Below are positions 7,327 through 14,849 of a DNA stretch of 21,842 nucleotides, piece after piece. Position 1 is the first letter of the stretch. The number at the start of each line of letters is the position of its first letter. The stretch is taken from assembly GCA_041393535.1 (NCBI GenBank), contig JAWKJY010000024.1:1-21842 (forward strand), in the 5' to 3' direction. Position numbers and translations under genes: made by a program. The notes beneath the pieces were generated by a model. The model did no database searches. It saw only the letters and a program-made list of their open reading frames with translations, and had not been told where the DNA came from. This DNA comes from JAWKJY01 sp041393535. GTDB lineage: Bacteria; Actinomycetota; Thermoleophilia; Gaiellales; Gaiellaceae.

Positions 7327-7332
7327 GGCCGG

Positions 7333-8172
7333 TCATCCGAGCATCCGCTCCACGGGAACGAGCAGGATCGACGAGGCACCCGCCGCCTCGAGCTGCGGGA
7401 GCAGCTGCCAGACGTCCCTCGCCGACACGAGCGCGTGGACGGCGACCATTCCCGGCTCGGCGAGCGGCAGCACGCTCGGCGCGCGGCCGCCCGGCACGAG
7501 GCGCGAGATCGCCTCGAGCGCGCTCTCGGGCGCGTTCATCATCAGGTACTTCGCGCCGCGCGCGTCGACGACGCTCTTGAAGACCCGCGCGAGGTTCTCC
7601 GCGGCCTCGCCGGGCTCGGCGCCGCCGATCAGGGTCGCCTGCGACGAGAAGAGGACGCCGATCGAGCGCAGCCCGTTCGTCCGCAGCGTGTTGCCGCTGG
7701 AGACCAGGTCGACGATCGCGTCGGCGAGGCCGAGCCTCGGCGCGATCTCGACCGAGCCGGTCACCGTGACGAGATCGACCGCGACGCCCTCCTCACCCAG
7801 GCGTGTGCGGGCCAGGTGCGGGAAGACGGTCGCGACCCGCAGGCCCTGCAGGTCGGCGATGTCGTGCCAGTCGGACTCGGCGGGGACGGCCGCCTCGAGC
7901 GTGCAGCGGCCGAAGCCGAGCGCGAGCAACTCGGTCACCCGCGCGTCTCGCTCGCGCACGAGGTCGGCGCCGGTGATGCCGCAGTCGACGACGCCGTCCT
8001 GCACGTACTCGGGGATGTCGTCGGCGCGGACGAGCAGCACGTCGACCGGCGCGTTGCGGCACGGGAACGCGAGCGCGCGCTCACCGGGGGCCTCGGGCCC
8101 GAGGCCGGCCTCCGCGAGCAGCTGCACGGCGGGCTCGCGCAGCCGGCCCTTGGCCGGGATGGCGATCGTCAG
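7333..8172 (-). CDS. hisG: ATP phosphoribosyltransferase, long form
   Basis: First committed enzyme of histidine synthesis, 279 residues. It has IAIPAKGRL at the start, the DCGITGADLV block and the PRPP-binding segment GLADAIVDLVSSGNTLRTN. The C-terminal part ending ILLVPVERMLG matches the regulatory ACT-like domain of the long form, so no HisZ partner should be needed and histidine feedback is expected. The only suitable start is CTG at 8172: it overlaps the yerC stop (CTGA), has GAGG 7 nt upstream, and no ATG, GTG or TTG lies at the right place. A non-ATG/GTG start is unusual and could lower translation. Confidence 0.93.
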   Translation of the reverse strand: MTIAIPAKGRLREPAVQLLAEAGLGPEAPGERALAFPCRNAPVDVLLVRADDIPEYVQDGVVDCGITGADLVRERDARVTELLALGFGRCTLEAAVPAESDWHDIADLQGLRVATVFPHLARTRLGEEGVAVDLVTVTGSVEIAPRLGLADAIVDLVSSGNTLRTNGLRSIGVLFSSQATLIGGAEPGEAAENLARVFKSVVDARGAKYLMMNAPESALEAISRLVPGGRAPSVLPLAEPGMVAVHALVSARDVWQLLPQLEAAGASSILLVPVERMLG

Positions 8173-8483
8173 CCGCTCGCCTCGCGCTCCGCCAGCCGGT
8201 CGATCGCCGAGCGGTAGCCGCCCTCGCCGTGGCGCAGCCACTGGGCGACCCGCGTCACGGTCGTCGTCGACGCGCCCGTCCGCTTCGCGACCTCCAGGTA
8301 CGGCAGCCCCTGGTCGACGAGCCGCGCGACCAGCCAGCGCTGCCCCATCGCCTCCAACTCCGCCCTCGTGCAGAGGTCCCGGAAGAACCGCTCCGCCTCC
8401 TCCTGCGTCTCCAGCCGGAGCACCGCCTCGAAGAGCTCCTGGATCTGCTGCGTTCTCCACCCGTGTGACCTCTCGTCCGCCAT
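8169..8483 (-). CDS. yerC: TrpR-related DNA-binding protein of YerC/YecD type
   Basis: A 104-residue protein of the TrpR-like fold. The N-terminal helix LFEAVLRLETQEEAERFFRDLCT and the block ELEAMGQRWLVARLVDQGLPYLEVAKRTGASTTTV are characteristic, with a helix-turn-helix over about residues 55-80. GGGAG lies 8 nt before the ATG. It is the first gene of the minus-strand his series, overlaps hisG and is divergent from hisA. It is therefore a strong candidate for a histidine-pathway regulator acting at 8484-8537. Family function is not well fixed; the regulatory role is inferred from position. Confidence 0.85.
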   Translation of the reverse strand: MADERSHGWRTQQIQELFEAVLRLETQEEAERFFRDLCTRAELEAMGQRWLVARLVDQGLPYLEVAKRTGASTTTVTRVAQWLRHGEGGYRSAIDRLAEREASG

Positions 8484-8525
8484 GCGTGACGCTCCCGTCG
8501 CGTCAACCCGTTGCCGATGTCGTGT

Positions 8526-8535
8526 TAGCATACTA
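8526..8535. promoter_or_regulatory. Overlapping divergent -10 elements and possible operator, hisA / yerC-hisG
   Basis: TAGCATACTA reads TAGCAT on plus (8526-8531) and TAGTAT on minus (8535-8530). The plus hexamer ends exactly 6 nt before the hisA ATG, which has no Shine-Dalgarno, so hisA mRNA is probably leaderless. The minus hexamer would give yerC a leader of about 40 nt. The 10-bp near-palindrome is also a plausible site for a TrpR-like protein. Confidence 0.5.
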
Positions 8536-8537
8536 CC

Positions 8538-9277
8538 ATGACACTCGATCAGCAAGGACCCCGCTCGTTCGTCGTCGTCCCGGCCGTCGACCTGCTCGGC
8601 GACGAGGCCGTCCGGCTCCACCAGGGCGACTACGACCAGGTCTCGATCCGGGCGGGCGACCCGGCCGAGCTCGTCGCGCGCTTCGCCGCCGCGGGCCCGG
8701 CGCTCGTGCACGTCGTCGACCTCGGCGGCGCGCGGGCCGGGGCGATCCGGCCGGAGCTGATCGCGCGGCTGTGCGCGCTCGCGGCGCCCGTCCCCGTCCA
8801 GGCCTCGGGCGGCATCCGCTCCGTCGAGGACGCGCTCGCGCTGATCGACGCGGGCGCCGCGCGCGTGATCGTCGGGACGGCCGCGTTCGCGAGCCCCGAC
8901 GCGCTCGCGCGCTTCGCGGGTGCGCTCGGCGAGCGCCTCGTCGTGGCGATCGACGCGCGTGCGGGCCGGGTCGCCGTCGCCGGGTGGGAGCGCGACGCGG
9001 GCCTCACCGTCGAGGAGGCCGCCGAGCGCTGCGGGGCCGCCGGCGTGCCGCGCATCCACTGCACGGCGATCGAGCGGGACGGGACGATGCAGGGCCCCGA
9101 CCTCGCGCTGCTCGGCCGCGTCATGGAGCGCTCGGGGATCCCCGTGCTGGCCGCGGGGGGATCCGGACGGAGGAGGACCTCGACCGGCTCGCCGCCGCCG
9201 GGCTCGAGGGCGCCGCGGTCGGCCGGGCGCTGCTCGAGGGCTCGATCCCGCCCTCGGCGCTCGCGCGCCAGGCCTAG
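8538..9277 (+). CDS. hisA: ProFAR isomerase, frame broken by one base near the 3' end
   Basis: Phosphoribosylformimino-5-aminoimidazole carboxamide ribotide isomerase, a (beta/alpha)8 barrel related to HisF. The catalytic Asp18 lies in VVPAVDLLGDEAVRL and a second Asp in VVAIDARAGR. VQASGGIRSVEDA and TAIERDGTMQGPD follow in order. The frame is lost in the G run at 9155-9160: six G are present where seven would give LAAGGIRTEEDLDRLAAAGL and a normal 246-residue protein ending at TAG 9275-9277. The remainder (EGAAVGRALLEGSIPPSAL) is intact in the shifted frame with good codon use. hisA is essential for histidine synthesis, so a one-base sequence error is the likeliest cause. Confidence 0.9.
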
Positions 9278-9546
9278 AAGCGCCCGGGCGCCCGCGGGCG
9301 TGCCACTCGCGCAGGTCGAACCAGTGCGACTGCCGCAGCGGCCTCGGCCACCTTCGGATCGGTGGTCAGGTTGAAGACGTGCTGGTCGATGTCGGCGCAG
9401 ATCGCGACGGCCTCGAGCGGGATGTCGGGGATCGCGACGAGCACCTCGACGGGCAGCTTCGCCTCCGCGACGGTGAAGTGCTTGAAGTGCAGGTCCGGCG
9501 CGACCTCGAGGAGCGTGGGCCAGTCGGGACAGCTGCGCGAGCTCAG
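9274..9546 (-). CDS. Small conserved-looking protein convergent with hisA; internal frame disturbed
   Basis: I cannot name the family. The frame reads LSSRSCPDWPTLLEVAPDLH and continues with HFTVAEAKLPVEVLVAIPDI and AVAICADIDQHVFNLTTDP, with nearly all codons ending in G or C. At about 9339 the high-GC third position moves to another frame, giving LRQSHWFDLREWHARG, a better ending than the literal one. An extra base there, with a second compensating change near the stop, is suspected. The best start is CTG at 9546 with GGAGG five bases upstream; no ATG, GTG or TTG exists between it and the preceding in-frame stop. It may be the last gene of the hemE operon. Its stop overlaps that of hisA within CTAG. 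Confidence 0.55.
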   Translation of the reverse strand: MSSRSCPDWPTLLEVAPDLHFKHFTVAEAKLPVEVLVAIPDIPLEAVAICADIDQHVFNLTTDPKVAEAAAAVALVRPARVARPRAPGRF

Positions 9547-9594
9547 GGTGTCCTCCGGTTCGAGTAGGCTGCCGTCTGGGCGGGTGCGGCGGCG

Positions 9595-10346
9595 TCACCG
9601 GGGCGTTCGATACCAGACCGTCAGACCCTCCCTCAGGGTACGTGGCAGCGCCGGACCTGCGAAGGCCAACGTTCTGCCGACGCGACCCTCGGACGGAAGT
9701 AGCTCGCCGCGCGCCAGCCCGCGACCTCGAGGCCGGCGACGCGCCCGATGCCGAGGAGCTCACGCACCGTGTACTCGTGGAAGTGCCCGGGGTTGTGCCG
9801 TGACGCGCGGATCGGCTCGAGCGGGTTGCGGCCCAGGAGCATCCGGATTCGGGAGGTGAGCGAGCAGGCGTTGGGGGTCTGCACGACGAGCGTCCCGCCG
9901 GGCCGGAGGCTCCGCCCGAGCAGCCCGAGCACGAGCTCGGGCGCCACGTGGAGGTGCTCCAGCACCTCGGCCAGCACGACGACGTCGTAGGTGCCCAGAC
10001 CGGGCGGCTCGCCGGCGTCCGCGCGGTTCAGGTCGAACAGGACGTGCGTCTCCCCGCGCCGGGGCGAGAAGCGGGCGTCGTCGAAGCCGAGGGAGTCGAC
10101 GCGCACGCCCTCGCCTGCCGCGGCGCGGATCGCCTGCGTGAGCCAGGAGGCGCCCACGTCGAGGATCGCGGGGCGATCGGCCGACGTCGTCCCGGCGAGG
10201 AAGCCGTCCAGCAGGCCGAGCAGGAGCCGGTAGCGCGGGAGGTGGAAGCGGACGTAGCACGCCGCCTCGGCGTCGTGACCCGAGACGACCTCGCGCAGCG
10301 CTGCCTCTGCGGACTGCGCCAGCGGGCCGCAGGGGCTCGCGCTCAT
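9595..10346 (-). CDS. SAM-dependent methyltransferase of the glycan cluster, C-terminus frameshifted
   Basis: Class I methyltransferase. Motif I is ILDVGASWLTQ (about 61-71), VVVLAEVLEHLH follows in the motif II/III region, and then LRPGGTLVVQTPN. The block RHNPGHFHEYTVRELL is common in methyltransferases of polysaccharide clusters. Read literally it ends at 9633 with an unlikely tail. Adding one G in the GGG run (plus-strand CCC 9686-9688) restores a family-like ending, GRVGRTLAFAGPALPRTLRE then GLTVWYRTPR, stopping at 9595 (about 250 residues). The ATG overlaps the stop of the ABC ATPase gene (ATGA), so the two are coupled. It probably methylates a sugar of the exported glycan, a job often used to cap chains; the target is inferred. 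Confidence 0.8.
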
Positions 10347-11566
10347 CTCGTTGCCCGGACCGCCCCGACGGGGTCGAGCGTCCAGCGCCCGTCGAGGCGC
10401 AGCCAGCCGCGCACGACGTCCGCGTCGGGGTAGACGAGGAACGAGGCCGCCTGGTCGAGCCGGTGGTAGACCTTCTTGCCGCTCTCGTCCGTCAGGGCCG
10501 CGGCGACCGTGAAGCGCCCGTCCGCGACCGGCAGCCGCTCCAGGACGAAGCGCACGCTCGCGTCGCCGGAGCCGCCCCAGCCGATCTCGGCGAGGTCGAC
10601 GATGCTCGAGCCGATCAGGCCGTTCGAACGATCGCGCAGCTCGAGGGTCACACGCGCCGCCGGCACGGAGCGTGCGGCCGAGAGGTCGAAGCGCACGACG
10701 AGCGGCTCGCCGGAGAGGTACTGCAGCCGCTCGCGCCCGTCGACGTCCTCCAGGCGGAAGCCGCCGATCGAGACCTCGCGCGAGCCCCACTCGCGCAGGC
10801 CCGCGGCGCGCTCGGCCGGGTCCTCCTCCTCGGCGAGCATCTGCTGGTACTCCTGGATCGCCGAGTGCGACGAGCCGTCGTAGACGAGCTGCCCCTCGCG
10901 CAGCAGGATCGCCCGCTCGCACAGGCTCTCGACCACCGCGGCGCCGTGCGAGACGAACAGGATCGTGCCGCCGCGGCTCTTGAACTCGTACACCTTGCCG
11001 AAGCACTTGCGCTGGAACGACTCGTCGCCGACGGCGAACACCTCGTCGAGCAGGAGCACGTCGGCGGAGAGGTGCGTCGCGATCGCGAAGCCGAGCCGCA
11101 TGAACATGCCGGACGAGTACGTGCGGACGGGCTGGTCGATGAAGTCCTCGAGCTCGGCGAAGGCGACGATCTCGTCGAAGCGCTCGTTGATCAGCCGCTT
11201 CGGCAGGCCGTAGATCGAGCCGCTCAGGTAGACGTTCTCGCGGCCCGTGAACTCTGGATGGAAGCCCGCGCCGAGCGAGAGCAGCGAGCCGACCGTGCCG
11301 CCGACCTGCAGCCGGCCCGTCGACGGCTGGAAGATCCGGGCGATCAGCCGCAGCAGCGTCGTCTTGCCCGAGCCGTTGCGCCCGATCACGCCGACCGCCT
11401 CGCCGGGCTCGATCGCGAACGAGACGTCGCGCAGGGCCCAGAACTCCTGGGAGCGCAGCCGGCCCCGGCGGACGAACGACTCCTTCAGCGTCCGGGTGTG
11501 CGCCGAGGAGACGCGGAACGACCGGCCCACGCCCTCGGCGACGATGGTGCCGGGCGGCGTGGTCAT
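10343..11566 (-). CDS. Polysaccharide/teichoic-acid export ABC transporter ATPase with Wzt-like C-terminal domain
   Basis: A 407-residue ATPase. The N-terminal nucleotide-binding domain has Walker A GRNGSGKTT (62-70), SLLSLGAGFHPEFTGREN, signature YSSGM (150-154), Walker B LLLDEVFAVGD (171-181) and the switch His207 in FVSHG. These are hallmarks of the Wzt/TagH/RfbE type. From about residue 255 to the end lies a beta-rich domain (FRLEDVDG, VVRFDLS, ARVTLELRDRSNGLIGSS) like the substrate-binding Wzt C-terminal domain that recognises a finished glycan. It starts at ATG 11566 overlapping the hemE stop (ATGA). The matching permease is probably the gene at 14850-15643, although other genes lie between them. 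Confidence 0.93.
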   Translation of the reverse strand: MTTPPGTIVAEGVGRSFRVSSAHTRTLKESFVRRGRLRSQEFWALRDVSFAIEPGEAVGVIGRNGSGKTTLLRLIARIFQPSTGRLQVGGTVGSLLSLGAGFHPEFTGRENVYLSGSIYGLPKRLINERFDEIVAFAELEDFIDQPVRTYSSGMFMRLGFAIATHLSADVLLLDEVFAVGDESFQRKCFGKVYEFKSRGGTILFVSHGAAVVESLCERAILLREGQLVYDGSSHSAIQEYQQMLAEEEDPAERAAGLREWGSREVSIGGFRLEDVDGRERLQYLSGEPLVVRFDLSAARSVPAARVTLELRDRSNGLIGSSIVDLAEIGWGGSGDASVRFVLERLPVADGRFTVAAALTDESGKKVYHRLDQAASFLVYPDADVVRGWLRLDGRWTLDPVGAVRATR

Positions 11567-12585
11567 GCGCGTGTTCGCTCGTGGACGAGCTCGACGATCC
11601 GCCCCGGGATCGCCGGGTCGGTCTCGGGCAGGACGCCGTGACCGAGGTTGAAGATGTGGCCGGGGCGACCGCCGACGCCCTCGAGGACGCGCAGGGTCTC
11701 CGCCTCGATCCGCTCCCACGGCCCGAGCAGGACGGTGGGGTCGAGGTTCCCCTGGACGGCCCGGTCGAGCCCGGCGAGCTGCCAGCCGTCCTCGATCGGC
11801 AGGCGCCAGTCGAGGCCGATCACGTCGCCGCCCGCGTCGCGCATCGTCGGCAGCAGGTGGGTGCAGCCGGTGCCGAAGTGGATCGTCGGCACGTCGACGG
11901 CGGCGAGGATCCGGCCCGAGTAGGGCGCGACGAACTCGCGGTAGTCGGCGACCGAGAGCGCCCCGACCCACGAGTCGAAGAGCTGGATCACGTCTGCGCC
12001 GGCCGCGACCTGCGCCTGGACGTAGCGCGAGAACCCGTCGGCGAGCCGGTCCATCAGCGCGTGCCACACGTCGGGCGCGCCGTACATCAGCCGCTTCGTC
12101 TGGACGAACGTGCGCGACGGCCGGCCCTCGACGAGGTAGCCGGCGACGGTGAACGGCCCGCCGGCGAAGCCGACGACCGCCCGCTCCGCGTCGAGCCCGG
12201 CGCGGACGAGCCGGATCGCCTCGAAGGCCCACGGCACGCGCTCGCGCGGGTCGCCGAGCTCGAGCCGCTCGATGTCGGCCCGCGTCCGGACGGGGCGGTC
12301 GACGACCGGGCCGACGCCCTCGACCAGCTCGACGTCGACGCCCATCCCGAGGGCGGGGACCATGATGTCCGAGTAGATGACCGCCGCGTCCACGGCGTGG
12401 CGCTCGATCGGCTGGAGCGTCACCTCCGCGCACAGCGCGGGATCGCGGCAGATCGCGAACAGGTCGGCCTTCGCGCGGACGGCGCGGTACTCGGGCAGCG
12501 AGCGGCCGGCCTGACGCATGAACCAGATCGGCGTGCGCTCCACCGGCTGCCGGCGAGCGGCACGGACGAGGAGCGGCTCGGGCAC
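11563..12585 (-). CDS. hemE: Uroporphyrinogen decarboxylase
   Basis: A 340-residue cytosolic enzyme converting uroporphyrinogen III to coproporphyrinogen III in haem synthesis. It carries the first family signature, WFMRQAGRSLPEYR (21-34). FAGGPFTVAGYLVEG, QLFDSWVGALS, HFGTGCTHLLP and a C-terminal FNLGHGVLP are all in order. The start is GTG at 12585. No separate Shine-Dalgarno fits, because the GGAG abuts the GTG. A TAGTCT hexamer ends 6 nt before it, so a leaderless transcript is likely. Its stop overlaps the start of the glycan-export ATPase, an unusual operon partner. No other haem gene is in the window. Confidence 0.96.
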   Translation of the reverse strand: MPEPLLVRAARRQPVERTPIWFMRQAGRSLPEYRAVRAKADLFAICRDPALCAEVTLQPIERHAVDAAVIYSDIMVPALGMGVDVELVEGVGPVVDRPVRTRADIERLELGDPRERVPWAFEAIRLVRAGLDAERAVVGFAGGPFTVAGYLVEGRPSRTFVQTKRLMYGAPDVWHALMDRLADGFSRYVQAQVAAGADVIQLFDSWVGALSVADYREFVAPYSGRILAAVDVPTIHFGTGCTHLLPTMRDAGGDVIGLDWRLPIEDGWQLAGLDRAVQGNLDPTVLLGPWERIEAETLRVLEGVGGRPGHIFNLGHGVLPETDPAIPGRIVELVHERTRA

Positions 12586-12590
12586 CTCCG

Positions 12591-12597
12591 TAGACTA
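12591..12597. promoter_or_regulatory. Overlapping divergent -10 elements between hemE and the Ig-like protein gene
   Basis: TAGACTA reads TAGACT on plus (12591-12596) and TAGTCT on minus (12597-12592). The minus element ends 6 nt before the GTG of hemE. The plus element would start transcription near 12603, about 50 nt before the ATG at 12655. Confidence 0.5.
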
Positions 12598-12654
12598 GAT
12601 GCTCGGTCGCTGCCGGCCCGCCACCTGGGCGTCCGGGAGCCGGCCGCCCGAGCC

Positions 12655-13524
12655 ATGCGCACCGCCGTTCCCGAGCACGCGATCCCCGCCGGCCCGCTCG
12701 GCGTTCGCTGGCACGCCTACGAGCTGCCGCCGCTGCGCGCCGGGGTCGCGATGACCGGCAGCGTCGAGCTCGAGAACGCGGGCACCGCGACCTGGCAGCG
12801 CGACACGTGGCTCTCGTACCACTGGCTCGACCCGCTCGGGAACCCCATCGTCTGGGAGGGCCTGCGCGCGAAGCTGCCGAAGCGCGTCCGCCCGGGCGAC
12901 CGCGTCGAGGTCGAGCTGCCCGTGCGCGCTCCCTACCCGCCGGGGCGCTACCGGCTCGCGATCGACCTCGTCGAGGAGGGCCGCTTCTGGTTCGCCGAGG
13001 TGGGGAACGAGACGCTCCGGGCGGAGGTCGAGGTGCCGGCGCGGCTGCTCGACCGGCGGCTCGCCGTCGTGCTCGCGCCGGGCGACCCCGCGCTCGCCGC
13101 CCGCACCCGCGACGCGCTCGCCCGCCAGGAGGTGCCGATCGCGGAGACGGGCGGCGCGACGGCCTACCTCGCGCCCGGCGTCCTCCCGCCGCCGGACTGG
13201 AGCGCGCGCGTCCTCGCCGCCCACGACGAGGGGTACGCCTGGGTCGCGGGCTCGCTCGCGCTCGAGGGGACGCGGCGGGACGTGCGCCGCGCCCGGGCGG
13301 CGCTCGGGGACTGGACGCCGGGGTTCGGCCGGATGCCGACCTGGCGACGGCCGCTCCTCTGCCCGTCGGTCGTCGCCGAGTACGTCGGCCACATGGCCTG
13401 GCTCGACCCGCTCGCGGGCCTGCCCGCGCTCGAGCCGCGCCAGTACGGCGAGCCGTGGCTGATGGACGGGACGATCGAGGTCGGGCTCGACGCCGCCGCG
13501 GTCACGGCAGCCGTCGGCGCCTGA
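12655..13524 (+). CDS. Protein with Ig-like N-terminal domain and unknown C-terminal domain
   Basis: A 289-residue protein without signal peptide or membrane helix. Residues about 15-125 look like a beta-sandwich: GSVELENAGTATWQRD, LSYHWLDPLGNPIVWEGLR, PPGRYRLAIDLVEEGRFWF. This pattern of aromatic residues and 'stronger than natural' phrases occurs in Ig-like domains attached to glycan-handling proteins. The C-terminal part (from about residue 130) contains LLDRRLAVVLAPGDPALAARTRDAL and a Trp/Pro-rich region; I do not recognise it. The ATG at 12655 was chosen because the beta domain begins soon after; no clear Shine-Dalgarno is seen. It ends 5 bases before the stop of the convergent FemAB-like gene. 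A role in the surface glycan system is inferred from domain type and neighbours. Confidence 0.75.
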   Translation: MRTAVPEHAIPAGPLGVRWHAYELPPLRAGVAMTGSVELENAGTATWQRDTWLSYHWLDPLGNPIVWEGLRAKLPKRVRPGDRVEVELPVRAPYPPGRYRLAIDLVEEGRFWFAEVGNETLRAEVEVPARLLDRRLAVVLAPGDPALAARTRDALARQEVPIAETGGATAYLAPGVLPPPDWSARVLAAHDEGYAWVAGSLALEGTRRDVRRARAALGDWTPGFGRMPTWRRPLLCPSVVAEYVGHMAWLDPLAGLPALEPRQYGEPWLMDGTIEVGLDAAAVTAAVGA

Positions 13525-13529
13525 GCCGC

Positions 13530-14512
13530 TCAGGCTGCGACGCGCCGGCGCCGGGTCGCGAGCGACGAGGCCGCGCGGCGGGCAGAGCGGGCGATCGAGA
13601 CGGCGGGGTGCGGCGCCTCGACGGCCAGCACGGTCGCCGGCCGCGCCCGCAGCTCTCCTTGAACGCGACCACGCCCTCGAGGCCCGCGCTCCCGTTCAGG
13701 TCGTAGACGCGGACGCCGTCGGCGGCGAGGTCGCCGACGACCTCCCACTCGAGCAGGTTGAAGGAGCCGGGGACGGCGGAGGTGTCGGTGGCGCCGTGCC
13801 AGGAGATCGCGTGATCGCGGTGCACGAGCACGATCTCGCCGGCGCACGCGCGCCCTCGTGCTCCGCCAGGTAGAGGCGAAACGCCGTCGCCGGGCTCGTC
13901 GGCGAGCAGCTCGAAGACGCGCTCGTCGTACGTCCCGAGCGGGGTGTCCCAGCGGCGGACGGTGTCGGCGTAGAGGCGCACGTAGGTCTCCCAGTCCCGC
14001 GCACCCGTCGCCCGTCGGACGACGACGCCGGCCGATGCGGCGCGCCGCGCGCTGCGCTTGGCCGACGAGCGGAAGCGCGAGCGCGCGCCCTCGGCGCCGT
14101 CCGCGAGGTCGATCAGGTGCGTCGACTCGACCCGGCCGACGGGCGCGACGACCTCGTGCAGGTCGGCGTCGACCGCGCCGATCCGCCAGAGCAGCGAGCG
14201 CCGGCCCGCGAGCCAGCGCGCCACGGCGGCGCGCTGCACGGCGTCGAGCGGGACGGCGCCGACGAAGCCGCCCGCACAGCCCTCCGGCGAGAGGGTCGTC
14301 TGCCGCACGCCCGGCAGGCGCGTCGGCACCGAGCTGGCTCCGACCACCGCGCTCGACCCGTCGCAGAGCTCGACGACGAGCGGCTCGAGCCGCACGGCGC
14401 CGCCGCTCGAGCGCTCCCAGAGCCTGGCCCAGGCGGGGCCGTGGAAGTACGACGCCCCGTGCGCCTCGTGCGCGTCCTGCCACTCGTCGACGGTCGCCGC
14501 CCGGGCGCGCAC
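13530..14512 (-). CDS. FemAB-like GNAT acyltransferase, frame broken by several single-base indels
   Basis: Resembles the large GNAT/FemAB group (Acetyltransf_6 type) found in cell-wall and exopolysaccharide clusters. Visible blocks are DEWQDAHEAHGASYFHGPAW, RSSAKRSARRAASAGVVVRR, TYVRLYADTVRRWDTPLG, GEIVLVHRDHAISWHGATD and VYDLNGSAGLEGVVAFKES. Three one-base faults are inferred: one extra base in AAA 13879-13881, and one missing base in each of CCC 13853-13855 and CCC 13646-13648 (plus-strand letters). With these mended the protein reads VRLYLAEHEGRACAGEIVL and ends SLATRRRRVAA at 13530, about 327 residues. The start is uncertain: GTG at 14512 fits the usual family N-terminus, but the frame stays open upstream. 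Substrate unknown; aminoacyl or acyl transfer to a surface polymer is likely. Confidence 0.72.
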
Positions 14513-14849
14513 GACCCGCAGCGCGCGGTCCGGGCCGACTGCTCCGGCGCGCCGTCGGCGCACGGCGATCGTCACGAGCCCGACGGGGCCCGCGTCCCCG
14601 AGGACGGCGAACGCCACCTCGAGCTCGAGCAGGTGGACGGCCCGGCCGCGAGCACGAGCGGCACGAGGGACGAGCGCTCCCAGCCCGCCCGGCCACCGCC
14701 GGCGCCCCCTCGACCCCGCCCGCGCATGGCGCGCGCGGGGACGGGCGTCCGCCCCGCGGGGGCCTCCGCGCCAGGTTCGCCGCAGCACACGTCGCAGTGT
14801 GCACCCGGATCGCGTTTTTCAAACCCCCGATCGGGGAGCGGCTCGACGG
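14513..14849 (-). other. Unresolved, probably coding stretch between the permease and FemAB-like genes
   Basis: Third-position GC suggests minus-strand coding. One frame gives AGWERSSLVPLVLAAG and another continues AVHLLELEVAFAVLGDAGPV then GLVTIAVRRR. They join if one base is missing in the run near 14640-14645. The joined stretch runs without a stop into the FemAB-like frame, so it may be the N-terminal part of that protein or the remains of a separate small gene. A possible start is GTG near 14791, beside a GCACAC/GTGTGC inverted repeat. I cannot assign a family. Confidence 0.3.
14825..14836 (-). terminator. Palindrome after the export permease gene
   Basis: CCCCGATCGGGG is a perfect 12-bp palindrome about 14 bases past the permease stop codon. 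On the minus strand it is followed by GTTTGAAAAAC, only a weak T-stretch. A modest terminator is possible. Confidence 0.35.

Noticed and set aside
4779..7580. Very long plus-strand open frame (over 900 codons) and many other long frames opposite the his genes
   Set aside because: They are shadows of minus-strand genes in GC-rich DNA: the true genes have family motifs and G/C third positions, while the shadow frames are Arg/Pro/Ala-rich without motifs.
7333..8460. HisG extended to an ATG at 8460
   Set aside because: The extra 96 residues lie opposite or within yerC in another frame and are Gly/Arg/Ala-rich. HisG homology begins right at the CTG at 8172.
13502..14822. Two overlapping separate genes of about 430 codons on the minus strand
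   Set aside because: Each frame contains only part of one FemAB-like protein. The motifs pass from frame to frame at homopolymers, so there is one gene with indels.
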